Shown: positions 1 to 7,756 of the stretch, one piece after another
Layout of the letters: every line of letters begins with the position of its first letter
How positions within the stretch are numbered: position 1 is the first letter of the stretch
Source of the DNA: Saprospiraceae bacterium
Lineage (GTDB): Bacteria > Bacteroidota > Bacteroidia > Chitinophagales > Saprospiraceae
Length of the DNA stretch: 18,173 nucleotides
Direction of reading: 5' to 3'
NCBI GenBank assembly: GCA_007125435.1
Contig: SLDF01000298.1
Span: 1 to 18,173, forward strand
Translations under genes and position numbers: made by a program
Notes under the pieces: generated by a model
Told to the model about the DNA's origin: nothing
The model's database searches: none
Seen by the model: only the letters and a program-made list of their open reading frames with translations

Positions 1-185
1 ATGCCACATGTATGTATTTCTCAAATGTTCTTATCATGACAAAAGGCTATAAACTGATTAGCCAATCATTGATCCGTAGAATTTTCATGTGTTAGTCCCC
101 AGAAAAAAGAAGTGATCCAAAATTATCAGAAGATAAAACGGCTAATACCTTTTATCCATTCCAGTCAAATTAAACCATAATATCT

Positions 186-193
186 TATATTTG
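186..193 (+). promoter_or_regulatory. Possible Bacteroidota -7 box (TATATTTG) just before mutB
   Basis: TATATTTG matches the Bacteroidota -7 consensus TAnnTTTG exactly, but it ends only 5 bases before the mutB ATG, so a promoter here would give a leaderless or nearly leaderless transcript. No TTTG -33 element is visible at the usual spacing, and the surroundings are AT-rich, so this may be chance. The rest of positions 1-198 has no gene start I can support. All three plus frames hit stops between about 37 and 95, so the tail of an upstream gene could end there. Confidence 0.22.
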
Positions 194-198
194 CTTTC

Positions 199-2331
199 AT
201 GGAGCGAAAAAACTTTGATGATGTTAGTTTAAGACATCACATTCACACAAAGCCAAAAACACAGTCAACTGCTTTTACGACTCAAGAGCAAATTCCGATT
301 CGCAAAGCATATACAAAGGAAGATACACAGGGCTTAAAGCATCTGGGTTTTGTATCGGGCATACCTCCGTATCTTAGGGGGCCATATGGCTCTATGTATA
401 CACAGAGGCCTTGGACAATAAGACAATACGCAGGATTCTCCACTGCTGAAGAAAGTAATAAGTTTTACAGAAAAAACCTGGAGGCAGGACAAAAAGGGCT
501 TTCTGTTGCATTTGATCTGGCGACACATAGAGGCTATGATAGTGACCATGAGCGTGTTAAGGGTGATGTCGGCAAAGCCGGTGTCGCTATAGATACTGTT
601 GAGGATATGAAGACGCTGTTTGATGGCATTCCCCTGGACAAGATGTCTGTCTCTATGACTATGAATGGTGCTGTGATTCCTGTGCTGGCATTTTTCATCG
701 TCGCAGCCGAGGAGAGAGGGGTGTCAACGGATGCATTAAGCGGCACCATACAAAATGACATATTGAAAGAATTCATGGTGCGCAATACTTATATCTATCC
801 ACCTGCAGCATCCATGAGGATCATTACGGATATCTTTCGATATACGGCTAAGCACATGCCAAAGTTCAACTCGATCAGCATCAGTGGATATCACATGCAT
901 GAGGCTGGTGCTCCGGCTGATCTTGAAGTAGCCTATACCCTCGCAGATGGACTGGAATATGTGAGAGCCGGTATAAAAGCCGGATTGAAAATAGATGAGT
1001 TTGCCCCGCGGCTGTCATTTTTTTGGGGTATAGGCATGCATACTTTCATGGAAGTTGCAAAGATGAGAGCGGCAAGAGTGCTTTGGGCGAGACTGATGTC
1101 CACCTTCGAGCCTCAGAATATAAAGTCTATGTCTTTGAGGACCCACTCTCAGACATCAGGCTGGTCATTAACCGCACAAGATCCTTTTAATAATATCGCC
1201 CGTACGGCCTTCGAAGCTGCTTCAGCTGTGTTGGGTGGTACACAGTCATTGCATACGAATGCCCTGGATGAAGCCATAGCCCTCCCTACAGAATTCTCAG
1301 CAAAAATTGCCAGAGAGACGCAGATTTATCTGCAAAATACGTCCAATATCACAAAGTCTATTGACCCTTTCGGTGGATCATATTACCTGGAGTATCTCAC
1401 CTATGCCATCATGCAAAAGGCATGGGCACATATCACTGAGGTTGAAAATATGGGTGGTATGGCGAAGGCGATAGAGAATGGGCTACCAAAGCTCAAAATC
1501 GAAGAGGCAGCAGCACGAAGACAGGCCAGGATTGATAGTGGGCTTGATAAAATAATTGGCGTGAATATCTTTGAGTCCGATGACTCTGAAGCTTTCGATG
1601 TCCTGGAGATTGATAATACAGCAGTAAGGGAGTCGCAGATCGATCGTATTGATGCTGTTAAGTCCAATAGGAACGAGGACGATACCCAGCTTGCTTTATC
1701 TGCTATCACAGCATGTGCGCAAAGTGGTAATGGTAATTTGCTGGAACTTGCGGTAGAAGCTGCCAGGTGTAGGGCTACACTTGGCGAGATATCTATGGCA
1801 ATGGAAGAGGTATTTGGCAGACACAAAGCCTCATCACAGATGGTAACCGGTGTGTATTCAAATGAAATCAAAATGGATGAAACTTTCAAGGAGGCACTCG
1901 CCTTATCTGACGAATTTGCAGAGCTAGACGGAAGGAGGCCGCGCATCATGATTGCCAAGCTTGGACAAGACGGTCACGATAGAGGTGCAAAGGTGATCGC
2001 TACCAGTTTTGCAGACCTTGGCTTTGACGTTGATATTGGGCCATTATTTCAGACACCGGCTGAGGCAGCAAAGCAGGCTGTTGAAAATGATGTACATATT
2101 TTAGGTATTTCCTCTCTTGCCGCTGGACATAAGACGCTGGTCCCGGAAACATTGCAGGCGCTCAAAGCACTCGGAAGAGATGATATCCTGGTCGTAGTCG
2201 GAGGTGTCATACCGCCGAAGGATTATGATTATCTGTATGAGGTAGGCGTCTCTGCTGTCTTCGGTCCGGGTACTGTCATTCCTAAAGCTGCTACTCAAGT
2301 TTTAAAGACACTTATCAATCATTACAGTTGA
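199..2331 (+). CDS. mutB: Methylmalonyl-CoA mutase, large (catalytic) subunit
   Basis: This cytoplasmic enzyme interconverts (R)-methylmalonyl-CoA and succinyl-CoA using adenosylcobalamin, linking propionyl-CoA to the TCA cycle. The 710 residues match the usual size of the large subunit. The N-terminal two thirds form the substrate TIM barrel: the family's RGPYGSMYTQRPWTIRQYAG stretch lies near residues 60-80, and SGYHMHEAGA near 230. The C-terminal cobalamin domain carries the DxHxxG motif (Asp591, His593, the lower axial cobalt ligand, Gly596), followed by SSLAAGH and VVGG. The ATG at 199 gives a normal-length N-terminus; no good Shine-Dalgarno is visible. The small subunit, usually encoded next to it, is not downstream, and the first 198 bases hold no obvious 3' end of it. 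A homodimeric or meaB-linked form cannot be excluded, but the family assignment is secure. Confidence 0.95.
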   Translation: MERKNFDDVSLRHHIHTKPKTQSTAFTTQEQIPIRKAYTKEDTQGLKHLGFVSGIPPYLRGPYGSMYTQRPWTIRQYAGFSTAEESNKFYRKNLEAGQKGLSVAFDLATHRGYDSDHERVKGDVGKAGVAIDTVEDMKTLFDGIPLDKMSVSMTMNGAVIPVLAFFIVAAEERGVSTDALSGTIQNDILKEFMVRNTYIYPPAASMRIITDIFRYTAKHMPKFNSISISGYHMHEAGAPADLEVAYTLADGLEYVRAGIKAGLKIDEFAPRLSFFWGIGMHTFMEVAKMRAARVLWARLMSTFEPQNIKSMSLRTHSQTSGWSLTAQDPFNNIARTAFEAASAVLGGTQSLHTNALDEAIALPTEFSAKIARETQIYLQNTSNITKSIDPFGGSYYLEYLTYAIMQKAWAHITEVENMGGMAKAIENGLPKLKIEEAAARRQARIDSGLDKIIGVNIFESDDSEAFDVLEIDNTAVRESQIDRIDAVKSNRNEDDTQLALSAITACAQSGNGNLLELAVEAARCRATLGEISMAMEEVFGRHKASSQMVTGVYSNEIKMDETFKEALALSDEFAELDGRRPRIMIAKLGQDGHDRGAKVIATSFADLGFDVDIGPLFQTPAEAAKQAVENDVHILGISSLAAGHKTLVPETLQALKALGRDDILVVVGGVIPPKDYDYLYEVGVSAVFGPGTVIPKAATQVLKTLINHYS

Positions 2332-2388
2332 TGCCAATTTGTGAATTGAACATTGAAACTTCAAACCGTCATTACCTAACTATAAAAA

Positions 2389-2895
2389 ATGACTTTACAG
2401 GACTTTTTTGACCTTATTGTGGCAGATCCTATCTACATGCTGGTTTACATCATTACTTTTCCGGTAATGGCTTTAATGATGTTTTTGGTATCCTATGACA
2501 AAAGGCATGGTAGTCCATTCACATTCATATACACTGGACTGATCTATGGTACAGCCGTTCCAGGCTTATTTATCCTCACACTTAATGCATATTTATTTCT
2601 ATTTGAAAAACAGAGTGTTTTGGCTATGAATTTGTTGATTCATGTTTTACCATTAGTAAGCATGGTCGTCACCTTTTTTATCATCAGAAGACAGGTTGAC
2701 CTGAAAAGAATACCCGGGTTTGATAGGTTGTGGGGTCTATTTATGATGTTGTTGACTTTGTTGATCATCTTATGGGTGGTAGATAGGACATCTTTCAGGG
2801 TATTTAGTTATCTACCGTTTTCATTGGCCATAGTGATTTTTATCGGTCTGGTTATCGTCATGCGAGCGGGCTGGGCTAAATTTGTAAAACAATAG
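2389..2895 (+). CDS. Hypothetical five-helix integral membrane protein
   Basis: I do not recognise this 168-residue protein. It is strongly hydrophobic, with about five membrane helices (roughly residues 13-34, 46-72, 78-99, 112-131 and 139-159). Positive loops (YDKRH near 36-40, RRQVDLKR near 100-107) and a basic tail (WAKFVKQ) suggest that these lie in the cytoplasm. There is no signal peptide and no catalytic motif. It starts 57 bp after mutB on the same strand, so co-transcription is possible, but nothing links it to cobalamin or propionate metabolism. It is a real gene judging by its length, uninterrupted hydrophobic pattern and fit between neighbours; the function is unknown. Confidence 0.7.
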   Translation: MTLQDFFDLIVADPIYMLVYIITFPVMALMMFLVSYDKRHGSPFTFIYTGLIYGTAVPGLFILTLNAYLFLFEKQSVLAMNLLIHVLPLVSMVVTFFIIRRQVDLKRIPGFDRLWGLFMMLLTLLIILWVVDRTSFRVFSYLPFSLAIVIFIGLVIVMRAGWAKFVKQ

Positions 2896-2964
2896 TCCAA
2901 TGTGTCGATTCCATAGAAAATGAGTTTAATCTTATTGTTATAGTTACACAAACAATTAATTACT

Positions 2965-2972
2965 TATCTTTA
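2965..2972 (+). promoter_or_regulatory. Possible -7 promoter box upstream of the phosphorylase-like gene
   Basis: TATCTTTA is one base away from the Bacteroidota -7 consensus TAnnTTTG and lies 22 bases before the ATG at 2995, a sensible distance for a short leader. The preceding 99-bp gap is AT-rich, and no TTTG lies at the expected -33 distance. This is therefore only a candidate. Confidence 0.3.
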
Positions 2973-2994
2973 CGCTACGAAAATAATAAAACTT

Positions 2995-4704
2995 ATGTCA
3001 GCAATATTACCATCGCGTTTCCAGCATCCTTATGAATTTGACAAGAAGTACGATATGTCATCCGTCTATTTCTGCATGGAATTTGCGATCGATCAAGCAT
3101 TGAAAATTTACTCCGGTGGATTAGGCTTTTTGGCTGGATCTCATATGAGATCGGCTTACGAGCTTAAGCAAAATAAAATCGGGATAGGTATCCTTTGGTC
3201 ATATGGATACTATGATCAGGTCAGAAAAGACGATGATACATTAGGTGTCCAGTTTCGCAGGAAGCAATACAATTTCCTGGAAGATACAGGTATAAAGTTT
3301 CAAATCACTATACACGGTTCCCCTGTTTGGGTCAAGGCCTATTTTCTCAACCCTGAGACTTTTGGTACAGCGCCCTTATTCTTACTGACTACGGATATAC
3401 CTGAGAATAACCATCTGGCCAGATCCACTACTCATAAGCTATATGATAATAACCAGGCGGCCAAAGTTGCTCAGTGTATGGTACTAGGAATAGGAGGTTT
3501 TAGACTATTGGAGGAGTTGGGTTATACGCCTGATGTTTATCACATCAACGAAGCACACGCCTTGCCGATAGCCTTCCAGCTTTACGAAAAATATAGAAGT
3601 GTAGATGAAGTTAAAAAAAATTTAGTGTTTACCACACATACACCGGAAGAAGCAGGTAACGAAAAACACCTGATCCACTTTCTCGAAAAAATGACTTTCT
3701 TTGGCAACCTCAGCTTGAAAGAGGTGAGAGATATAACAGGCGTAGATGGCGAATTATTTAACCATACTTTAGTCGCTCTAAGACTTAGCCGCATCGCTAA
3801 TGGTGTCAGTAAGCTGCATGGGGAAGTGGCTAGAAACATGTGGGCCTCTTATGGAGGCATATGCCCCATCATACACATTACTAATACACAGAATGCCATG
3901 TTTTGGGCGGACAGCATTCTAGAAGTGGCCAGACGCAGTAAAGACAAAAAACTACTCCTCGAAAGAAAGCATGAGCTGAAAGAAAAGCTTTTTGAGGAAG
4001 TCGTTGATCAAACCGGTAAACTATACGACCCCAAGGTCTTGACCATTGTCTGGGCTAGACGCTTTGCTTATTACAAGAGGCCTGACCTCATCACAAGGGA
4101 CATTGCTGACCTAGAAGCCTTATTGAATAATAAAAATTACCCCGTCCAGATCATATGGGCCGGTAAGCCTTACCCGCTGGATCAGCAAGCTATCGACCTA
4201 TTTAATCAATTGGTGGAACTCAGCAAAAAATACGAAGGCTTAGCAGTGCTTACGGGCTATGAATTGAAACTTTCAAAGCTGCTCAAGGATGGTTCTGATA
4301 TATGGCTGAATACACCAATTGTTACCAGAGAGGCTTCTGGTACAAGTGGTATGACAGCAGCCATGAATGGCGGTATCAGTTTATCCACTGATGATGGTTG
4401 GATTCGTGAGTTTGCAAAGCATGGTAAAAATGCCTTCGTCATACCTGTAACTCCGCCTGAGGTGGACGAGCAGGAAAGAGATGAGGCTGACCGCAGTGCT
4501 ATTTTTAAAATACTCAATAACGAAGTACTGCCTATTTACTATAATAAGCCTTCTGACTGGGCTGATATTATGCTGCAGTCCATGGATGATGTTCACGACT
4601 ACTTCGAGTCCTCGAGAATGGTAGATGACTATTATAAACTGCTATATAATGCTACAACCTCCAAGGAACAAAGTGCATTGGTCCAACAGGGTCTTTCTTA
4701 CTAG
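2995..4704 (+). CDS. glgP: Alpha-glucan phosphorylase-like protein (GT35-type, short form), PLP Lys position is Thr
   Basis: Members of this family release glucose-1-phosphate from glycogen or maltodextrin in the cytoplasm. The 569 residues resemble the short bacterial alpha-glucan phosphorylase type rather than the ~800-residue MalP/GlgP type. Family landmarks are CMEFAIDQALKIYSGGLGFL near the N-terminus, HINEAH at 183-188, TTHTP near 217, VWARRFAYYKRP near 352 and EASGTSGM at 446-453. Classical enzymes have Lys directly after this last motif (E. coli GlgP/MalP: EASGTGNMK), and it forms the Schiff base with pyridoxal phosphate. Here the residue is Thr454, followed by AAMNG, so normal PLP-dependent phosphorolysis is uncertain. 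The gene lies alone, 99 bp after the membrane protein and convergent with the protease gene. Fold and family are well supported; the reaction catalysed is not. Confidence 0.85.
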   Translation: MSAILPSRFQHPYEFDKKYDMSSVYFCMEFAIDQALKIYSGGLGFLAGSHMRSAYELKQNKIGIGILWSYGYYDQVRKDDDTLGVQFRRKQYNFLEDTGIKFQITIHGSPVWVKAYFLNPETFGTAPLFLLTTDIPENNHLARSTTHKLYDNNQAAKVAQCMVLGIGGFRLLEELGYTPDVYHINEAHALPIAFQLYEKYRSVDEVKKNLVFTTHTPEEAGNEKHLIHFLEKMTFFGNLSLKEVRDITGVDGELFNHTLVALRLSRIANGVSKLHGEVARNMWASYGGICPIIHITNTQNAMFWADSILEVARRSKDKKLLLERKHELKEKLFEEVVDQTGKLYDPKVLTIVWARRFAYYKRPDLITRDIADLEALLNNKNYPVQIIWAGKPYPLDQQAIDLFNQLVELSKKYEGLAVLTGYELKLSKLLKDGSDIWLNTPIVTREASGTSGMTAAMNGGISLSTDDGWIREFAKHGKNAFVIPVTPPEVDEQERDEADRSAIFKILNNEVLPIYYNKPSDWADIMLQSMDDVHDYFESSRMVDDYYKLLYNATTSKEQSALVQQGLSY

Positions 4705-4777
4705 GATTTAGCTAGCATAAGTACAGAAAGTGATTTGACAGTTAACTCTATTTTGTTATACATTCTAGGCGATCGAC

Positions 4778-5626
4778 CTATAGCAAAAGGTCAGATGCTT
4801 TCTTGATGTGTTGATGTAAATAGATGAGCAGGACTGCCGTAATGCCGCCTGATATCAGCGCTGTGTGCCATTCGACAGTTATATCTTCAAGTAGGTTCAA
4901 CTCGCTTTCTCCTGTCAAAAACATATAGTGCAATATGATTTGATAGGCATTGTTAAAAAAGTGTACGATCACGGGTAACCATATGGATCGGCTTATCCAA
5001 TACAAGTAACCCAACAAAACGCCAAGCACCATTCTCGGTATAAAACCTTGAAACTGAAAATGAATAGCTGAAAATACAGCAGCAGTGACGAGTATACCAA
5101 GCCAAGGTTTCTTAGTGAACTGAATGATGTACTTCTGGATAACTCCACGGAATAAAAACTCCTCGCCTAGAGCGGGTAGTAGTCCGATTATCAGCAGATT
5201 GATCATGAGGTCAGGCGTTGATGTCATATTGAGCACTTCCTCTGTAAGGTTCATTTTGTCAGCTTCTTGCACAGTCATCCACTCTGGTAGAGGTAACATT
5301 TTGTTGATTTTATACAGAAACTGCACGAAGAAAAAACTGGAAACAATAGCCAAAATGCTCAGCGACAGTACTTTGAACCCCGGCCATCTATTAGCCATAA
5401 ACTTCGATGCAAAATCCTTCTTGTACTCTAAAATTCCAAAAAGCACGACCGGTATAATAAAAAGTCCCATCTGAGAAATCAAAATCTGTAGATACAGCCG
5501 ATCACCCATATCATCCATCAGTGCAATCATGAGCACAGAACTGATGGTAAGCCCCGAGAATAGACTCAGGAAAAAATGGAGGAGAATCCTCATCAAAGTA
5601 TGTCGTCTATCAGCCGGTTCTTGCAT
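4778..5626 (-). CDS. CPBP (CAAX/ABI) family intramembrane metalloprotease
   Basis: This is an integral membrane protein of 282 residues with about eight helices and the full set of family motifs. They are EEFLFR at 155-160 (paired Glu and Arg), FSAIH at 185-189 (F-x3-H) and HFFNN at 222-226 (H-x3-N). In related proteins these Glu and His residues form the metal site of a glutamate intramembrane protease (Rce1/PrsW-like fold). Prokaryotic members process or protect peptides such as bacteriocins, but nothing nearby suggests a substrate. The start ATG at 5626 gives a short polar N-terminus before the first helix; Met12 is an alternative. The C-terminus ends with a helix and a short basic tail. 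It converges with the phosphorylase-like gene across 73 bp and its 5' side faces the repeat island. Confidence 0.88.
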   Translation of the reverse strand: MQEPADRRHTLMRILLHFFLSLFSGLTISSVLMIALMDDMGDRLYLQILISQMGLFIIPVVLFGILEYKKDFASKFMANRWPGFKVLSLSILAIVSSFFFVQFLYKINKMLPLPEWMTVQEADKMNLTEEVLNMTSTPDLMINLLIIGLLPALGEEFLFRGVIQKYIIQFTKKPWLGILVTAAVFSAIHFQFQGFIPRMVLGVLLGYLYWISRSIWLPVIVHFFNNAYQIILHYMFLTGESELNLLEDITVEWHTALISGGITAVLLIYLHQHIKKASDLLL

Positions 5627-5717
5627 TCATTTCGTTTTTTATTACATCTGCATCTAAATCGTAAAAGTATATCTTTTGTTAAGCGAAAGCAGTAGTAAAA
5701 TACTAATATTTTTAATG

Positions 5718-5800
5718 TTTTGGGCATGCTCTCTTCTTTACGTTGAGTTTTTTGAGACAACATCTTGGCTATTGTGGGGAGGAGTCAAGCTATCTGCTTT
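5718..5800 (+). repeat. Decayed copy of the dispersed repeat (5' part only)
   Basis: The segment begins TTTTGGGCATGCTC and later has AGTCAAGCTATCTGCTT, which parallel TTTTGGGCGTGCCC and GGTCGGGCTATCCGCTT at the left end of the better copies at 7602-7756 and 12984-13149. The spacing between the two blocks is longer, and the 3' part (ending CTATCCCTCACGC in the good copies) is absent. It could be an old truncated copy or a related subfamily. A further fragment, TTTGGGCATCACCCTTCGGGTCG at about 5890-5912, may be another remnant. Confidence 0.35.
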
Positions 5801-5920
5801 TGTTGACAGGGCTGCTATTGAGTGTCGCTGCAGTTTTAAGAGTCTTAATTATTATTGACAGTTCAATCATGTGCATTTCAATTTTTTGCTTTGGGCATCA
5901 CCCTTCGGGTCGCTATTGAG

Positions 5921-6254
5921 AGTCTGAAAATAGCCATCTTAATGCCCCCATGTCTTGCTCTTTTGAGCAATCTCTTCGAAAAAAAATACTGACGAAGTTT
6001 GGCTACCCTTGATGCCATCTTCAAAGTCTAGACCGCTGCACTGCTTGATAATTTTACTTTATACTTCCTGCTTCATCGGTCGCGTAGCACTTGAGGCTAT
6101 GCTCTCTCTTCAACACTCGTCTAAAGAAAAATTCTCTAAGCTCTAGCTCTTTTCAGACGGCATCAAGTGTAGCCTTGGCTATGCGCGTATTTTTATTCTT
6201 CGATCTCACTCAAAATAGCTGCGACTTAGACCATACGACGACTATTTTCAGACT
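5921..6254. repeat. Degenerate long inverted repeat (arms ~113 bp, centre ~6088)
   Basis: The plus-strand segment starting at 5921 and the reverse complement of the segment ending at 6254 are homologous. Both start AGTCTGAAAATAG (13 of 13), then share TTTTGAG, CGAA, AAAAATAC, GGCTAC, CTTGATGCC, AAAG and CTAGA in the same order and at nearly the same distances. The arms are about 5921-6033 and 6142-6254, with ~108 bp between. The pairing is imperfect, so this is an old head-to-head pair of one repeat rather than a functional hairpin. No gene lies inside. Confidence 0.6.
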
Positions 6255-6490
6255 CGTTCCAGGGCTCCCTGTACGGTCGGCCTCAGCTTCGCTTTTGCTA
6301 CGCTGAGTCTGGCTCCTGCGTCGCCACCCTTGCACATCGCTGATGTAATACCCAGAAAAACGACATTTTGAAATGCAGCCATAACATTGAAAACCACCAG
6401 AAAACATCATCCAAAAAAACAAAAGGTAAAAAATTTGACGTCGATAAATAAATTAATAATGAGGTATCAATCCTAAGCAGGCATTGTGTT

Positions 6491-6572
6491 TCACCCTTTC
6501 AGGGTGAGTTCAATATATCGACCCAGACGTCGGGTGATACCCGACGCTGTGATGTCTTGCCCCTTCAGGGCA
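6491..6572. repeat. REP-like unit: three consecutive hairpins
   Basis: Three small palindromes follow each other. The first is TCACCCT/AGGGTGA (6491-6497 with 6501-6507, loop TTC). The second is CGTCGGGT/ACCCGACG (6528-6535 with 6539-6546, loop GAT, perfect). The third is TGCCC/GGGCA (6558-6562 with 6568-6572). The first and last share the core CCCTTTCAGGG / CCCCTTCAGGG, so the outer hairpins look like flanks of one unit. This architecture resembles REP/BIME-type sequences mobilised by Y1 (RAYT) transposases; no such gene is in the window. It may affect mRNA ends, but there is no T-tract. Confidence 0.65.
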
Positions 6573-6819
6573 TATGAGATATCAAACAAAGAAAATATTA
6601 AACAAAATGACATTAATGATCATTCTAAACTGAAAGGCTCACCACAGATTAAAAGCACACACCAATAATTCATTCCTTTCTTGTGTATTGCCTTTACACT
6701 ACTGATAACCAATCACCAAAAGCCCTGAAAGGTGACTGAGTGGTGCATGACCGAATGGTGCAAAGCAATCGGGTTGACTAAACGTCAAGCCGATAATGAG
6801 GGAACTGAGCCGCCCTCGC

Positions 6820-6914
6820 CTCAGCGTCGACTGTTCCCTAATTTGACACCTATACTAAGACTTCTCTTCAAAGCAACAATGAAAGTATTGCCGACTCTGG
6901 CTCAGCGTCGACTG
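6820..6914. repeat. Direct repeat CTCAGCGTCGACTG (two copies, 81 bp apart)
   Basis: The 14-mer CTCAGCGTCGACTG occurs at 6820-6833 and 6901-6914. The first copy lies inside a small palindrome (AGGGAAC at 6799-6805, GTTCCCT at 6833-6839). A related form (CTACGCTGAGTCTGGCT, reversed) occurs near 6299-6315, and CCGACTCTGGCTCAGCG precedes the second copy, so this motif belongs to the local repeat vocabulary. No coding sense is visible. Confidence 0.5.
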
Positions 6915-7247
6915 CTCTCTTTTTGGAAACTTAACAAAGAATGCTTTTCAAATCTTAAAATTAAACTACACCAGCCCCAAAAACAGACTCCTGACCAAAT
7001 CATCAAGCACAGATGATTAATCCGATAATATTTATTTCTCTTTTTTATCTCCATACGAACCCTCATTAAGAAGATCAAGCACATAAATCGAGTTAGGAAT
7101 TTCCAGGATGAGAGTCGGAATTTTATCAGCATCTTTCTAATGAATATGACCATCCTGGATTATCGGGATAGTCGCACCCCTAAATTTCAAAAGGAGAAAA
7201 GAATTCAAATTAATAATTGAAAGCCTCCAGTGATCTTTAAGCTTTAA

Positions 7248-7447
7248 CCCGGATTATGCATTAGAAAATCCCTGCCCGCCACCTGTCGATGGCAGCAGGC
7301 GGGTATTACGGCTTCAAATGGCTTCAAAATAAGTCGCTTTGCTTGATTGTGTTCACTCACCGTAGGGTTGACTATGGCTCATTCACGAAATCACTTATTT
7401 TTTTGCCATTTTAACCCTCATTACGAATTTCCAATGCATAATCCGGG
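7248..7447. mobile_element. MITE-like element, 200 bp, 15-bp perfect TIRs, TTTAA flanks
   Basis: The ends are CCCGGATTATGCATT (7248-7262) and its exact reverse complement AATGCATAATCCGGG (7433-7447). Pairing continues imperfectly for several more bases (AGAAAAT against GGAAATT). The sequence TTTAA stands directly outside both ends (7243-7247 and 7448-7452), as a 5-bp target duplication would. The interior has no reading frame for a transposase, but has a GC-rich palindrome near 7273-7300 (CCCGCC/GGCGGG). It is best explained as a non-autonomous element or an internally deleted IS. CC-type termini with 4-5-bp duplications would suit an IS1380-like parent, which is a guess. Confidence 0.7.
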
Positions 7448-7448
7448 T

Positions 7449-7554
7449 TTAACAGCGGAGAGCACGGAGTGCTTGTAGCATAAACAGCAAACGGAGGCGA
7501 TAGCCGACCGTTTGCCTAAACAGCCGGAGTGAGGCGAATGCTGAACTCAGGCGT
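7449..7554. repeat. Three hairpin-containing units in tandem, each starting T(A)AACAGC
   Basis: Units begin at 7449 (TTAACAGC), 7481 (TAAACAGC) and 7517 (TAAACAGC); a fourth TAAACA at 7554 closes the row, giving spacings of 32, 36 and 37 bp. Each start is followed by a GGAG-containing segment. The first unit has AGCAC/GTGCT (7461-7473). The second has a perfect GCAAACGG/CCGTTTGC (7487-7494 with 7508-7515). The third is weaker. The row abuts the MITE-like element on its left and ends about 50 bp before the dispersed repeat on its right. Confidence 0.45.
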
Positions 7555-7601
7555 AAACAAAATACATCTAACTAGCAGCTTGAAGCTTGAAGCTAACTCT
7601 C

Positions 7602-7756
7602 GCGTGAGGGATAGAAGCGATATGAGTGGCTGATGAGTGGAAAGCAGGAACATGCAGATAGGGGCGACCGGAGGAAGCCGCTAGATGCATAGTGACTGCC
7701 CACGAGACAGTCAGGAATACAAGCGCATAGCCCGGCCCGAAGGGACACGCCCAAAA
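7602..7756 (-). repeat. Dispersed ~155-bp repeat, copy A (inverted relative to copy B)
   Basis: Read on the minus strand, it runs from TTTTGGGCGTGTCCC to CTATCCCTCACGC and matches copy B at 12984-13149 over its whole length. In the 122-bp core from CTTGTATTCC to CCTCACGC I count 11 differences, about 91% identity, and 10 of the 11 are transitions. Both copies leave a reading frame open, but most differences would change amino acids, so it behaves as non-coding DNA. Just outside lies AGCTTGAAGCTTGAAGCT (7577-7594), a short tandem. Confidence 0.85.

Noticed and set aside
1..198. Cobalamin riboswitch before the B12-dependent mutB
   Set aside because: No B12-box-like sequence or extended conserved fold is visible; the region is AT-rich and too short for a complete element near the start codon.
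6091..6422. Overlapping 70-71-codon open frames on both strands
   Set aside because: They lie within and beside the long palindrome, and their residues follow the repeat; nothing suggests translation.
6480..6920. Possible CRISPR array, because short palindromes and a 14-bp repeat recur
   Set aside because: No regularly spaced identical repeats with unique spacers, and no cas gene in the window.
6902..7153. 83-codon minus-strand open frame in the repeat island
   Set aside because: It crosses a direct repeat, has biased low-complexity composition, no ribosome binding site and no recognisable domain.
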